From positions 79,758 to 143,757 of the forward strand of contig JAEUOT010000067.1 in assembly GCA_016790705.1 (NCBI GenBank): 64,000 bases of DNA, written 5' to 3'. Shown in pieces: positions 28,859-38,145 of this stretch. The notes beneath the pieces are model-generated. The model did no database searches. It saw only the letters and a list, made by a program, of their open reading frames with translations, and was not told the origin of the DNA. Origin of the DNA: Hydrogenophaga sp. (GTDB lineage: Bacteria; Pseudomonadota; Gammaproteobacteria; Burkholderiales; Burkholderiaceae_C). Position 1 is the stretch's first letter. Each line of letters opens with the position of its first letter. The position numbers were made by a program, and so were the translations under genes.

Positions 28859-29993
28859 CCTGACCTGGCTCCTCTGGGGCCTCCCGCTGGCATTCGCCCT
28901 TGGCTGGGTGGCTTCGCGTCTGGATCTGCGCCAGTGGCGCATGGAGAGCCGTCAGACCCCCAAGGCCTACTTCCGCGGCCTCAACCACCTGCTCAACGAA
29001 CAGCAGGACCAGGCCATCGACGCGTTCATCGAGGCGGTCCAGGGTGACCCGGACACCGCCGAACTGCACTTCGCGCTGGGCAACCTGTTCCGCCGGCGGG
29101 GCGACTACGACCGCGCGGTGCGTGTGCACGAACACCTGCTGGCGCGGGCCGACCTGGGCCGCAAGGACCGGGACCGGGCGCAGCATGCGCTGGCGATGGA
29201 CTTTCTCAAGGCGGGTCTGCTCGATCGGGCGGAATCGGCGCTGCACAAGCTGGAGGGCTCGGCCTACGAGGGCGAGGCCCTGCTGGCGCTGCTGGCAATT
29301 GCCGAACGCTCTCGCGACTGGCGCCAGGCCCAGGGATTCGCACAGCGCCTTGAAGACACCCACCAAGGCAGCTTCAGCCCGAGACTGGCGCACTACCTGT
29401 GCGAAGAGGCAGAGCTGGCACAAAGCCTCGGAGACGCCGCCGAGGCGCAGCGCCTGCTGAGCCAGGCGGTGGACCGCGCCCCGCAACTGGCGCGCGGCTG
29501 GATGGCACTGTCCGCACTGAAATCCCAGCAGGGCGATGCCCGCGGCGCGTTCGAGACGCTGCTGCAGATGGCCCGCCAGGCGCCGCAAGGCATTCCGCTG
29601 GCGGCGCGTCCGCTGGCCGAACTGGCGGTGTCCACCGGGCGCCAGCGCGAAGCGATCGCCTTGCTTGAGGACGCACAGAGCCATGCCCCTTCGCTGGACA
29701 TCACCGACGCGCTGGCCACACTGAGCACGGAGCCGGCCGCAGCGCGTGCGCGCTACCTCAGCCACCTGGAACGCGAACCGTCCCTGGTGGTGGCCACGCA
29801 ATGGCTGGCGGGTGAAACCCTCTCCGACGCCGCCGCACAGAAACGGGTCCAGACCGCGCTGGAACACGCCAGCGGTCCGCTGAAGCGCTACCGCTGCGCG
29901 GCCTGCGGTTTCGAGGCCCGGCAGCACTTCTGGCACTGCCCAGGCTGCCAGAGCTGGGACAGCTATCCGGCGCGGCGGGTCGAAGAGCTCTGA
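28848..29993 (+). CDS. lapB: Lipopolysaccharide assembly protein LapB
   Basis: LapB (YciM) is an inner-membrane TPR protein that regulates LpxC turnover by FtsH and so balances LPS and phospholipid synthesis. The 381 residues consist of an N-terminal membrane anchor (LTWLLWGLPLAFALGWVASR), about eight TPR-like helices, and a C-terminal rubredoxin-like metal site with two Cys pairs (CAACGF and CPGCQSW). It is adjacent to lapA as in other proteobacteria. Its last 31 nt overlap the convergent racemase-family gene. Confidence 0.95.
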   Translation: MDLDLTWLLWGLPLAFALGWVASRLDLRQWRMESRQTPKAYFRGLNHLLNEQQDQAIDAFIEAVQGDPDTAELHFALGNLFRRRGDYDRAVRVHEHLLARADLGRKDRDRAQHALAMDFLKAGLLDRAESALHKLEGSAYEGEALLALLAIAERSRDWRQAQGFAQRLEDTHQGSFSPRLAHYLCEEAELAQSLGDAAEAQRLLSQAVDRAPQLARGWMALSALKSQQGDARGAFETLLQMARQAPQGIPLAARPLAELAVSTGRQREAIALLEDAQSHAPSLDITDALATLSTEPAAARARYLSHLEREPSLVVATQWLAGETLSDAAAQKRVQTALEHASGPLKRYRCAACGFEARQHFWHCPGCQSWDSYPARRVEEL

Positions 29994-30667
29994 GCGCAGC
30001 GCCAGGCGTCCAGCAGCAAAGTTTCCAGGTCGTGGACCGGCCGCCCGGTCGCCTGCTCCACAGCAGCCCGATAGGGCGGCATGTTGGTGCACTCCAGCAC
30101 CACCGTCTGAACCAGTGGGTGCCGGGACACCAGCCGGACAGCGGCGGCCACCACATCCTTCCGGGCCTGCGCGAGATCGAGCACGGTGTCGTCGCTCAGG
30201 ATGCGGGACTGCAATTCGCAACCTTGCGCCAGCCCTTCCACGGGCGTGCCGTCCGGCACCCCCACGCGACGCAGCAGTGTGGTGCCCAGGGCGTTCGCAT
30301 CGAAGGTGACGATGCCCGGCCCGGGCAGATCGGCTGTCTGCAACAGGCTGGAGGTGACCACCGGAACAGGAACCGCGGCCTGCAACTCCGCCTGCCACAT
30401 CGCCAGAAAGCCGCAACTGGTGCTGATCAGGCTCGCGCCCTCGGTCACCAATCCGCGTGCGGCGTCGATGAACGGGCCGAGCAGCGCCGGGTCCTGCTCC
30501 TGCACGACCCGTCTGGCCGAAGCGCCTCGCACCGTTTGAAAGCGGACGGGAACGCCGGCACGCGCCCAGGTCTGCGGGCAGCCGATATCGCCCGGCGGTC
30601 GCGGGAAACGCGTGTCCAGCATGATCACACCGAGAAAGCCGTCGGCGCCGGCCTGCGAACCGTTCAT
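29963..30667 (-). CDS. Aspartate/glutamate racemase-family protein
   Basis: This 234-residue protein has the two Cys-centred motifs of cofactor-independent amino-acid racemases: LISTSCGFLAMW and VVLECTNMPPYRAAVEQATG. Both catalytic thiols are present, so it could be active on aspartate, glutamate, hydantoin or a related acid. The ATG at 30667 is chosen over an in-frame TTG at 30700; both lack a good ribosome site. It is divergent from the FAD oxidoreductase gene, and the two could form a racemisation-oxidation pair for an amino acid. The C-terminus overlaps lapB. Confidence 0.8.
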   Translation of the reverse strand: MNGSQAGADGFLGVIMLDTRFPRPPGDIGCPQTWARAGVPVRFQTVRGASARRVVQEQDPALLGPFIDAARGLVTEGASLISTSCGFLAMWQAELQAAVPVPVVTSSLLQTADLPGPGIVTFDANALGTTLLRRVGVPDGTPVEGLAQGCELQSRILSDDTVLDLAQARKDVVAAAVRLVSRHPLVQTVVLECTNMPPYRAAVEQATGRPVHDLETLLLDAWRCAQSSSTRRAG

Positions 30668-30714
30668 GGCGATAAGCTGTGCATTCACGTCAAGGATCAA
30701 AGGATGATTGAAGC

Positions 30715-31983
30715 ATGGGTGTGACCAGAGCGGTGCAGCGGGTGGTGGTGCTGGGCGCGGGCATGGTCGGGGTTGCCTGCGCGCTGTCGTTGCGCCAGCG
30801 CGGCCTGTCGGTCACAGTGCTCGACCCCCTGGGTCCGGGTGCCGCCACCTCGCACGGCAACGCTGGCGTGCTCGCCCGCAGTTCACTGATGCCGTTCAAC
30901 CACCCCGGGCTGTGGGCACAGTTGCCGGCGCTGCTGCGGGGCAAGAACCCAGGGTTTCGCTACCACCTGCCGTGGGTGCTGGGCCAGTGGCGATGGGGGC
31001 TGTCGTTTCTGAGCCATGCGCGAACCGCCGCCTTTCTCGAAACCACCACCGCGCTGGACGCGCTGATCCGCGAATCGGGCTCGGTGCATCGGCGCTGGAT
31101 GGTCGAAGCCGGCATTGCGCAGCGTCGCCGCGACGACGGCTGGCTGTTCCTCTATCGCAGCCAGGCCGGGTTCGACGGCGGTGCCTTCGGGCGCGAGACA
31201 CTGGCCCGTTTCGGCGTCGCCACGCAAGTGCTCGACGCGCGTGCGCTGCGCGAACTGGAACCCGACCTGAAACCGGTGTTCCCGCGCGCGCTGTGGGTGC
31301 AGGACGCCAGCTCGGTCGACAGCCCCACCGAAGTGGTGCGCGGCTACGCGGCATGGCTGCAGACGCTGGGCGGGTCGGTGCTCGCGGACGAGGCCACCGG
31401 GCTGCACCGCCACAGCGGCGGCTGGACAGTGCACACCCGCGCGGGTTCCTCGCTCGACGCCGAGCATGTGGTGGTGGCGCTCGGCCCGTGGTCGCGCGAC
31501 TTCCTGCGCGGGCAGTTCGGCTTGAAGCTGCCGATGGCCTTCGAGCGCGGCCAGCACCGCCACCTCCGGCCCGCCAAGGACACGGTGCTGAACCGGCCGG
31601 TGTACGACACCGCCGGCGGCTATGTGCTGGCGCCGATGGCACAAGGGCTGCGGCTGACCACGGGCGTCGAGCTGAATGCGCAGCACGCCCCGCCTCACAA
31701 GGGCCAACTCGAAGCGGCCGAACGTGCTGCGCGTGAGGCGATGCCGCTGGGCGAACGCACGACCGACCCCGACTGGCTGGGCAGCCGCCCCACCCTGCCG
31801 GACTGCCGCCCGATGATCGGCGAGTGTCCCGGGCACGATGCGCTGTGGCTGGCGCTGGGCCACCAGCACATTGGCTTCTCCACCGGGCCGGGCACAGGGG
31901 AACTGCTGGCGCAGTTGATGCTGGGCGAAGCCACCACCATCGACCCGCACCCGTTCAGGCCGCAGCGTTTCCTGCGGGCCTGA
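30715..31983 (+). CDS. DadA-like FAD-dependent amino-acid dehydrogenase
   Basis: The 422-residue oxidoreductase has the dinucleotide fold VVVLGAGMVGVACALSLRQR followed by VTVLDPLGPGAATSHGNAG, and a C-terminal FAD contact GHQHIGFSTGPGTGELLAQL. This matches the DadA family (D-amino acid dehydrogenase, quinone-linked) and related glycine/proline oxidases. The exact substrate is unknown. Position next to a racemase-family gene and an organic-anion transporter suggests a D-amino acid or imino acid. It ends 13 nt before the convergent dctM stop. Confidence 0.85.
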   Translation: MGVTRAVQRVVVLGAGMVGVACALSLRQRGLSVTVLDPLGPGAATSHGNAGVLARSSLMPFNHPGLWAQLPALLRGKNPGFRYHLPWVLGQWRWGLSFLSHARTAAFLETTTALDALIRESGSVHRRWMVEAGIAQRRRDDGWLFLYRSQAGFDGGAFGRETLARFGVATQVLDARALRELEPDLKPVFPRALWVQDASSVDSPTEVVRGYAAWLQTLGGSVLADEATGLHRHSGGWTVHTRAGSSLDAEHVVVALGPWSRDFLRGQFGLKLPMAFERGQHRHLRPAKDTVLNRPVYDTAGGYVLAPMAQGLRLTTGVELNAQHAPPHKGQLEAAERAAREAMPLGERTTDPDWLGSRPTLPDCRPMIGECPGHDALWLALGHQHIGFSTGPGTGELLAQLMLGEATTIDPHPFRPQRFLRA

Positions 31984-31996
31984 ACGAATCAACCGC

Positions 31997-33292
31997 TCAC
32001 ATGTTTCCCGGCAGCCACAGAACGATTTGCGGGAACCAGTACAACATGGTGACAGCCAGCACCATCAGCAAAAAGTACGGCATGCAGACACGCGCGATCC
32101 AGTTGATCTCGCGCCGCGTCATGCCCTGCAGCACGAACAGGTTGAAGCCCACCGGCGGCGTGATCTGGGCCATCTCGACCACGATCACGACGAAGATGCC
32201 GAACCAGACCAGGTCGATGCCCGCGGCCTGCACCGTGGGGATGATCACGCCCATGGTCAGCACGATCATCGAGATGCCGTCCAGGAAGCAGCCGAGCACG
32301 ATGTAGAACAGCGCCAGCGCGACCAGCAGCAGGCCCGGAGACAGGCCCAGCGACCCCACCCATTCGGCCAGGTGGCGCGGCAGGCCGATGTAGCCCATCG
32401 ACAGCGTGAGGAAGGCCGCGCCCGCGAGGATCAGGGCCATCATGCAGTACAGCCGCGTGGCACCGAGCAGCGCGTCCTTGAAGTTCTGCCAGGACAGCGA
32501 CTTCTGGTAGGCCGACAGCAACAGCGCCCCCACCACGCCGATGGCCGCGGCCTCGGTGGCGGTCGCGACACCGGCGTAGATCGAACCGATCACGCCACCG
32601 ATCAGCAGGATCACCGGAATCAGCTCACTGGACGCGCGCAGCTTCTCGGTGAAGCTCATGCCAGCATCGGCTTTCGGGATCTTGTCCGGGTTCATCAGCG
32701 ACCAGACCATCAGGTAACCGCTGAACAGGCCGGCGAGCATCAGCCCGGGGATCACGCCCGCCACGAACAGCTTGGCGATCGACACCTCGGCCGCGACACC
32801 GTAGACGATCATCACGATCGAGGGCGGAATCAGCAGACCCAGCGTGCTCGCACCGCCGAGCGAACCGATCACGCGTTCTGGCGGGTAGCCCCGTTCGGTG
32901 AGCTCGGGAATCGTCATCTTGCCGATGGTGGCGCAGGTGGCGGCCGACGAACCCGACACCGCCGCAAAGATGGTGCTGCCCAGGATGTTGGTGTGCAGCA
33001 GCCGCCCCGGCAGTGCGTTGACCCAGGGCGCCAGACCCTTGAACATGTTCTCGGACAGCTTGGTGCGGAACAGGATCTCGCCCATCCAGACAAACAGCGG
33101 CAGCGCCGTCAGTGTCCAGCTGCTGGCCGATCCCCAGATGGTGACCGCCATCGCGTCCCCCGCGCTGCGCGAGGAGAACAGCTCCATGCCGATCCAGGCC
33201 ACGCCAGCAAGGGTGAGACCGATCCACACCCCGCTGCCCAGCAGCGCAAACAAGGTGACGATCAGCAGTCCGGTGACCAGCATGTCATTCAT
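31997..33292 (-). CDS. dctM: TRAP transporter large permease (DctM)
   Basis: The 431-residue protein has about twelve hydrophobic helices and the DctM hallmarks FAAVSGSSAATCATIGKMTI and GVIIPTVQAAGIDLVWFG. It is the sodium- or proton-driven translocation subunit. The ATG at 33292 overlaps the DctQ stop by 8 nt. Together with DctQ and DctP it forms one operon reading leftward. The substrate is probably a carboxylate or amino-acid derivative; the divergent pxpBCA genes make 5-oxoproline a candidate. Confidence 0.93.
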   Translation of the reverse strand: MNDMLVTGLLIVTLFALLGSGVWIGLTLAGVAWIGMELFSSRSAGDAMAVTIWGSASSWTLTALPLFVWMGEILFRTKLSENMFKGLAPWVNALPGRLLHTNILGSTIFAAVSGSSAATCATIGKMTIPELTERGYPPERVIGSLGGASTLGLLIPPSIVMIVYGVAAEVSIAKLFVAGVIPGLMLAGLFSGYLMVWSLMNPDKIPKADAGMSFTEKLRASSELIPVILLIGGVIGSIYAGVATATEAAAIGVVGALLLSAYQKSLSWQNFKDALLGATRLYCMMALILAGAAFLTLSMGYIGLPRHLAEWVGSLGLSPGLLLVALALFYIVLGCFLDGISMIVLTMGVIIPTVQAAGIDLVWFGIFVVIVVEMAQITPPVGFNLFVLQGMTRREINWIARVCMPYFLLMVLAVTMLYWFPQIVLWLPGNM

Positions 33293-33809
33293 GGCGCGTC
33301 TCCGATCCACCGATGTGCTGGCGCTGACCGCGCAGCTCCAGCACCCACTCGTCCACGAATGCAATGAACAGGACCAGGGTGCCCAGCGCCATCGCCAGCT
33401 GCGGGATCCACAGTGGCGTGGCGTCGTTGCCGGTCGAGATGTCGTTGAACTCCAGCGACTGCATCACCAGCCGCAACGAAAACCAGGCGAACAGCCCGGA
33501 CAGCAGCACCGCCGCGCTCAGCGACCACAGCTCCAGCCCCCGACGCGCACCCCCCGCGAGCTTGCCGAGCACCAGCGTGACGCGGATGTGCTCGTTGCGC
33601 TTGAGGGTGTGCGCCAGCGCCAGGAAGCCCGCCGCCGCCATGCTGTAGCCCGCGTAGGCGTCGGTTCCCGGCACATGGAAATGGAACTGGCGCCCCAGCA
33701 CCGACAGCAGCACCATGACCAGCACGCCGATCATGAACACCGCCGCGAGCCAGGCGCAGCCGTCGTACAAGACGTTGAGCGCGCGCCGCATGCTGCTGCC
33801 GCCGCTCAC
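33285..33809 (-). CDS. dctQ: TRAP transporter small permease (DctQ)
   Basis: The 174-residue protein has four predicted helices and the usual DctQ pattern: WLAAVFMIGVLVMVLLSVLG, AGYSMAAAGFLALAHTLKRN with HIRVTLV after it, then AAVLLSGLFAWFSLRLVMQS. The GTG at 33809 overlaps the DctP stop (GTGA), giving coupled translation; an ATG six codons later is the alternative. It bridges the binding protein and the large permease. Confidence 0.9.
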   Translation of the reverse strand: MSGGSSMRRALNVLYDGCAWLAAVFMIGVLVMVLLSVLGRQFHFHVPGTDAYAGYSMAAAGFLALAHTLKRNEHIRVTLVLGKLAGGARRGLELWSLSAAVLLSGLFAWFSLRLVMQSLEFNDISTGNDATPLWIPQLAMALGTLVLFIAFVDEWVLELRGQRQHIGGSETRHE

Positions 33810-34780
33810 TTGCGGAAGGCGTCGACCAGGGCCTGGCCTTCAGGTCCGGCCTTCTCCAGCCATTCCTTGAGCATGGTGTCACCGACCTTCTTCATGTCGG
33901 CCTTGAGCGCCGCCGGTGCGGGCAGGATCTGCATGCCGCCGGCCTTGAGTTTGTCCAGACTTTCACCGTTGGCCTTCTTGCTCTCGGCCCAGCCACGGGT
34001 CTCGGCGTCGGCAGCGGCCTTGAGCACGGCGTCCTGCGTCGGCTTGTCCAGGGCTTCAAAGGCCTTCTTGTTGACCAGCAGCGCGTTCTTGGGCAGCCAG
34101 GCCTGGGTGTCGTACCAGTACTTCACGTGTTCATACAGCTTGGCGTCGGCGCCGGTGGAGCCGCTGGACATCATGCTTTCGGTGACGCCGGTGGCGAACG
34201 CCTGGCTGACTTCGGCGGCCTGCACCGTCACCGGTTGCGCGCCCACCAGTTCGGCGATGCGCGCGGTGGCCGGGCTGTAGGCGCGCCACTTGATGCCCTT
34301 GAGGTCGGCCGCGCTATTGAGCGGCTTCTTGCTGTAGACACCCTGCGGCGGCCACGGCACGGCGTACAGCACCATCATGCCCTGCTCACCCAGCTTCTTC
34401 TCCAGCATCGGGCGCTGCACCTTCCACAGTTTGGCCGCCTCGTCATAGCTGTCGGCCACGAAGGGCAGACCGTCCGCACCGAAGATCTGCCACTCGTTCT
34501 GGTAGTTCACCAGCAGGATCTCGCCGGCCTGCGCCTGGCCGCCCTGCACCGCACGCTTGATCTCGGGTGCCTTGAACAGCGAGGCATTCGGGTGCACCGT
34601 GATCTTGAGCTTGCCGCCGCTGGCCTTGTCCACGTCGGCCGCGAACTGGCTGATGTTGACCGTATGGAAATTGGTCGCCGGGTAGGCGGTGGCCAGATCC
34701 CATTTGGCCTGGGCGAAGGCCGAGGTCGAGAAGCCAACGGCGGCAATGGCCATCGAGAGTTGGAAGGCACGACGTTTCAT
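33806..34780 (-). CDS. dctP: TRAP transporter substrate-binding protein (DctP)
   Basis: The 324-residue periplasmic protein has a signal peptide (MKRRAFQLSMAIAAVGFSTSAFAQ) and the DctP fold. A conserved arginine-containing segment, DLKGIKWRAYSPATARIAEL, normally clamps the carboxylate of the ligand, and VTESMMSSGSTGADAKLYEH follows. A carboxylate ligand is therefore expected. The ATG at 34780 starts the signal peptide; upstream in-frame codons are not protein-like. It is divergent from a winged-helix regulator. Confidence 0.93.
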   Translation of the reverse strand: MKRRAFQLSMAIAAVGFSTSAFAQAKWDLATAYPATNFHTVNISQFAADVDKASGGKLKITVHPNASLFKAPEIKRAVQGGQAQAGEILLVNYQNEWQIFGADGLPFVADSYDEAAKLWKVQRPMLEKKLGEQGMMVLYAVPWPPQGVYSKKPLNSAADLKGIKWRAYSPATARIAELVGAQPVTVQAAEVSQAFATGVTESMMSSGSTGADAKLYEHVKYWYDTQAWLPKNALLVNKKAFEALDKPTQDAVLKAAADAETRGWAESKKANGESLDKLKAGGMQILPAPAALKADMKKVGDTMLKEWLEKAGPEGQALVDAFRK

Positions 34781-34887
34781 GGAAGCTCCAGTTGCAGGTT
34801 GAACAACACGCTGAGGTGACGACCGCAGCAGACGGTGCACGCACTGTAGGGGTCAGGGCAACAGATTGTGACCAGTGTTTTCCATTA

Positions 34888-34919
34888 TCGTCAACAAATC
34901 GTTGGCAAATTGTCGTCAA
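34888..34919. promoter_or_regulatory. Candidate operator between dctP and the winged-helix regulator
   Basis: The 172-nt divergent gap contains an unusually AT-rich block with direct repeats TCGTCAA at 34888-34894 and 34913-34919, and a small dyad CAAC-AAATC-GTTG at 34892-34904. It is the obvious place for the adjacent winged-helix protein to bind, but no consensus is known for that family, so this is a proposal only. Confidence 0.35.
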
Positions 34920-34952
34920 ATACAAGCACCGCCCACCACGGAAAACCGCCCC

Positions 34953-35501
34953 ATGGCCAAGTCACCCAAAGCAAGCAGCACGCCAGTCAACGGCGCACCA
35001 CGATCGCCCATCGTGTCCTCTGCGCACCTGGTCTCGCCTCAGAGCGCGGAGATGAGCGAGTTCGAGTTCGGCCTGATCGTCGCCAGCAACGCCTTCCACC
35101 GCTGGGTGGTGCACTGCATGTCGGCCGCGGGACTGAAAGACCTGATGCCGCTGGACGTGCTGGTGCTGCACCACGTGACCCACCGGGCACGCGACAAGCG
35201 CTTGTCCGACATCTGCTTCATCATGAACATCGAAGACACGCACCTGGTGAACTACTCGCTCAAGAAGCTGGTGAGCCTGGGCATGGTGGCGTCGAGCAAG
35301 TCGGGCAAGGAAGTGACCTACGCCGCCACCGAGGCTGGCAGTGCCATGGTGCAGCGCTACCGCGAGATCCGTGAGCAGTGCCTGATCCAGGCGCTGCACG
35401 CCGACGATGCCCTGAACAAGGACATCGGCGAACTTGCGCGGCTGCTGCGTGTGCTCTCGGGCATGTACGACCAGGCCGCCCGGTCGGCGGCGTCGCTGTG
35501 A
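34953..35501 (+). CDS. MarR-like winged-helix DNA-binding protein
   Basis: The 182-residue protein has a MarR-like winged helix: LMPLDVLVLHHVTHRARDK, then RLSDICFIMNIEDTHLVNYS (recognition helix area), LKKLVSLGMVASSKSGKEVT (wing), and a C-terminal helix for dimerisation. It resembles the conserved family annotated as predicted transcription regulator containing a winged helix. It overlaps pxpB by 4 nt (GTGA) and is divergent from dctPQM, so it probably controls both oxoproline degradation and the TRAP transporter. The ATG at 34953 is chosen; an earlier ATG is possible. Confidence 0.8.
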   Translation: MAKSPKASSTPVNGAPRSPIVSSAHLVSPQSAEMSEFEFGLIVASNAFHRWVVHCMSAAGLKDLMPLDVLVLHHVTHRARDKRLSDICFIMNIEDTHLVNYSLKKLVSLGMVASSKSGKEVTYAATEAGSAMVQRYREIREQCLIQALHADDALNKDIGELARLLRVLSGMYDQAARSAASL

Positions 35502-36250
35502 CGGCGATGGCGCCGCGCCTGCTGGCGGTCGGCGACAGCGCGTGGACGGTGGAGTTCGGTCATACCGTCGACGCCGCGACCAACGCGCGCGTGATGGGTC
35601 TGGCTGAGCGGGTCGCGGTCGCGCGCGGCGACGATCCGCTGCTGACCCCGGTGACCGATGTGGTGCCGACCTTCCGCTCGCTCACGGTGCATTTCGACCC
35701 GTGGACGGGCGACGCGGGCGCACTGGGTCGGCGGCTGCTGGCCATGGCGCAGGAGGGCCAGCAGACATCGGTGCAGGGACGCCAGTGGCGGCTGCCCGTG
35801 TGCTTCGATGAAGCGTTCGCGCCCGATCTGGCACGCGTGTGCGAGCTCAAGCGGCTGACACGCGACGAGGTGCTCCGGCAGTTGCTGGACGCGACGTTCC
35901 GCGTCTACATGCTGGGCTTTCAGCCCGGCTTTCCCTACATGGGCGGGCTGCCACCCGCGCTGGTCACGCCCCGCCTGCCCTCGCCGCGACAGAAGGTGCC
36001 CGCGCACTCTGTGGCCATCGCGCTGGACATGTGTTCGGTCTATCCGTGGGAAAGCCCGGGCGGCTGGAACCTGCTGGGCCGTACGCCGGTGGTGCTGTTC
36101 GACCCGGCGCAGGCCGGGCAGCCTGCGATGCTCGCCGCGGGCGACGAGGTGCGCTGGACCGCCGTCGACCGCGCCACCCACGACCGGCTGGCGACCGAGA
36201 TCGCCCGGGGCCTGCCGCGATCGACCTTTCTGAATGCGGCTGCGTCATGA
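35498..36250 (+). CDS. pxpB: 5-oxoprolinase subunit PxpB
   Basis: PxpB (KipI family) forms, with PxpC and PxpA, the ATP-dependent 5-oxoprolinase that opens pyroglutamate to glutamate. The 250 residues contain the family signature YMLGFQPGFPYMGGLP, followed by PRLPSPRQKVPAHSVAIA and YPWESPGGWNLLGRTPVVLF. A GTG at 35498 overlaps the regulator stop; an ATG at 35507 is the alternative. It is coupled to pxpC by a 4-nt overlap. Confidence 0.93.
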   Translation: MTAMAPRLLAVGDSAWTVEFGHTVDAATNARVMGLAERVAVARGDDPLLTPVTDVVPTFRSLTVHFDPWTGDAGALGRRLLAMAQEGQQTSVQGRQWRLPVCFDEAFAPDLARVCELKRLTRDEVLRQLLDATFRVYMLGFQPGFPYMGGLPPALVTPRLPSPRQKVPAHSVAIALDMCSVYPWESPGGWNLLGRTPVVLFDPAQAGQPAMLAAGDEVRWTAVDRATHDRLATEIARGLPRSTFLNAAAS

Positions 36251-37296
36251 GTGGCGTGCTTGAAATCCTCCAACCCGGCATCGGCACCACGGTCCAGGAC
36301 CGCGGCCGCGCCGGGCACCGGCACCACGGCCTGCCGCTCTCGGGCTGGCTCGACGCGCCGCTGGCCCAGGCCGCCAACGCGCTGCTGGGCAACGCGCTGA
36401 ATGCCGCGGTGCTGGAGATGCGCGGCGTCGGCACGGTGCTGCGTGTGACGCGCGGACCGGTTCGCGTCGTGCTGGCGGGCCGCATCGGCGCGCAGCGCGT
36501 GCGCGAGGACGGCACACGCACGCCGCTGCCCGCTTGGCAGACCGCGACGCTGCATGAGGGCGAGACCCTGCAGCCGGGCAGCGCCGAGAGCGGCTGCGCC
36601 TACCTGGCGGTGGCGGGCGGCATCGATCTGCCGCCGGCGTTCGGCAGCCGCGCCAGCTACTGGCGTGCCGGCCTGTCCGGCGTGCTGGGCCGCGCCTTCC
36701 AGCCGGGCGACACGCTGCCCTGCGGCGAGACCGGCAGCGGCGACGCGCGCGAATGGCGCTGCCCGTCCTGGGAGCCCGAGGCCGGCCCGGTGCGTGTGAT
36801 GCCCGGCCCGCAGGACGACCATTTCACGCCCGCCTCGCTGGCGAGCTTCTTCGCGCAGGAATGGCAGGCCACGCCCGCACAGGACCGCATGGGCATGCGC
36901 CTGCAAGGCGAGGCGCTCGCACACACCCGCGCCGCCGCCGCCGACATCGTGTCCGACGGCGTGACGCCGGGCGTGATCCAGGTGCCGGCCAATGGCCAGC
37001 CCATCGTGCTGCTGGCCGATGGTCAGACCGTGGGCGGCTACCCCAAGATCGCCACCGTGATCACCGCCGACCTGCCTCGCCTGGCGCACCTGCGGCCGGG
37101 CACGCGGGTGCGCTTCGCACCCGTGAACGCCGAACAGGCCCGTCAAGCCCTGCAGGACCAGCACACACGCTGGCAGCAATGGCTGGCGGGCCGCGAGGCC
37201 TTCCTGCCGCCGGGCCACATCGACGAAGCCGCGCTCTACGGCGACAACCTGATTTCCGGCATGCTCGCCACCCACCCCGGAGAGGACAACCCATGA
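36247..37296 (+). CDS. pxpC: 5-oxoprolinase subunit PxpC
   Basis: The 349-residue KipA/biotin-dependent-carboxyltransferase-like subunit begins LEILQPGIGTTVQDRGRAGH and shows PLSGWLDAPLAQAANALLGN, CAYLAVAGGIDLPPAFGSRA and GQPIVLLADGQTVGGYPKIA, all typical of PxpC. It works only in complex with PxpA and PxpB. It has 4-nt overlaps with pxpB before and pxpA after. Confidence 0.94.
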   Translation: MSGVLEILQPGIGTTVQDRGRAGHRHHGLPLSGWLDAPLAQAANALLGNALNAAVLEMRGVGTVLRVTRGPVRVVLAGRIGAQRVREDGTRTPLPAWQTATLHEGETLQPGSAESGCAYLAVAGGIDLPPAFGSRASYWRAGLSGVLGRAFQPGDTLPCGETGSGDAREWRCPSWEPEAGPVRVMPGPQDDHFTPASLASFFAQEWQATPAQDRMGMRLQGEALAHTRAAAADIVSDGVTPGVIQVPANGQPIVLLADGQTVGGYPKIATVITADLPRLAHLRPGTRVRFAPVNAEQARQALQDQHTRWQQWLAGREAFLPPGHIDEAALYGDNLISGMLATHPGEDNP

Positions 37297-38060
37297 CCCC
37301 CATCAACCTCAATGCCGACCTCGGCGAAAGCTTCGGTGCCTGGACCATGGGCAGCGACGCCGAACTGCTGCAGGTGATCGGCAGCGCCAACATCGCCTGC
37401 GGCTTCCACGCCGGCGATCCGGTGGTGATGCGCGAGACCGTGCGACTGGCGGTCGCCAACGGCGTGAGCCTGGGCGCACACCCGGCCTTCCCCGACCTGC
37501 AGGGTTTCGGGCGGCGGGTGATGCAGCTTTCGCCGAAAGAACTGGAAGCGACCATCCTCTACCAGGTCGGCGCGCTGCAGGCGATGGCCGCCGCCGAGGG
37601 CGGCCGCGTGACCCACGTCAAGCCGCACGGCGCGCTCAACAACATGGCCTGCGCGGACGAGACCATTGCCGCCACCGTAGCGCGCGCCGTGAAGGCGCTG
37701 GACCGCGAGCTGATCCTGCTGGCGCCTGCGCTCTCGGCGCTGGAGCGCGCGGGCGAGGCAGCGGGCCTGCGCGTGGCGCGCGAGGTGTTCGCCGACCGGA
37801 CCTACCAGTCCGACGGCCAGCTCACCCCGCGCTCGCAACCCGGCTCGGTGCTGCACGCCGCCACCGACTGTGTGCAGCATGTGCGGCGCATGCTCGATGC
37901 GGGCGGCCTCGTCACCGCCGACGGCCAGCGCCTGCCCACGCCCATCCACAGCATCTGCGTGCACGGCGACGGCCCGGGCGCCGTGGCGGCCGCGCGGGCG
38001 ATCCGCAGCGCCCTGGAAGCGGCCGGCCACCGGCTGGCGGGGCTACCCGAACTGGTCTGA
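37293..38060 (+). CDS. pxpA: 5-oxoprolinase subunit PxpA (LamB/YcsF family)
   Basis: The 255-residue protein opens with INLNADLGESFGAWTMG, then IGSANIACGFHAGDPVVM, THVKPHGALNNMA and the C-terminal ICVHGDGPGAVAAARAIRSA, the full set of LamB/YcsF motifs. It completes the pxpBCA operon, whose product would be glutamate from 5-oxoproline, an unavoidable by-product of glutamine and N-terminal Glu cyclisation. Confidence 0.95.
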   Translation: MTPINLNADLGESFGAWTMGSDAELLQVIGSANIACGFHAGDPVVMRETVRLAVANGVSLGAHPAFPDLQGFGRRVMQLSPKELEATILYQVGALQAMAAAEGGRVTHVKPHGALNNMACADETIAATVARAVKALDRELILLAPALSALERAGEAAGLRVAREVFADRTYQSDGQLTPRSQPGSVLHAATDCVQHVRRMLDAGGLVTADGQRLPTPIHSICVHGDGPGAVAAARAIRSALEAAGHRLAGLPELV

Positions 38061-38145
38061 ATCCGTCCCGGACGGCGACAGCCGGCTCGGTATCATCCCA
38101 GCCGAGGTTCGCCACCTGGGCGGACCCGCCGTTCGAAGGAATTCC

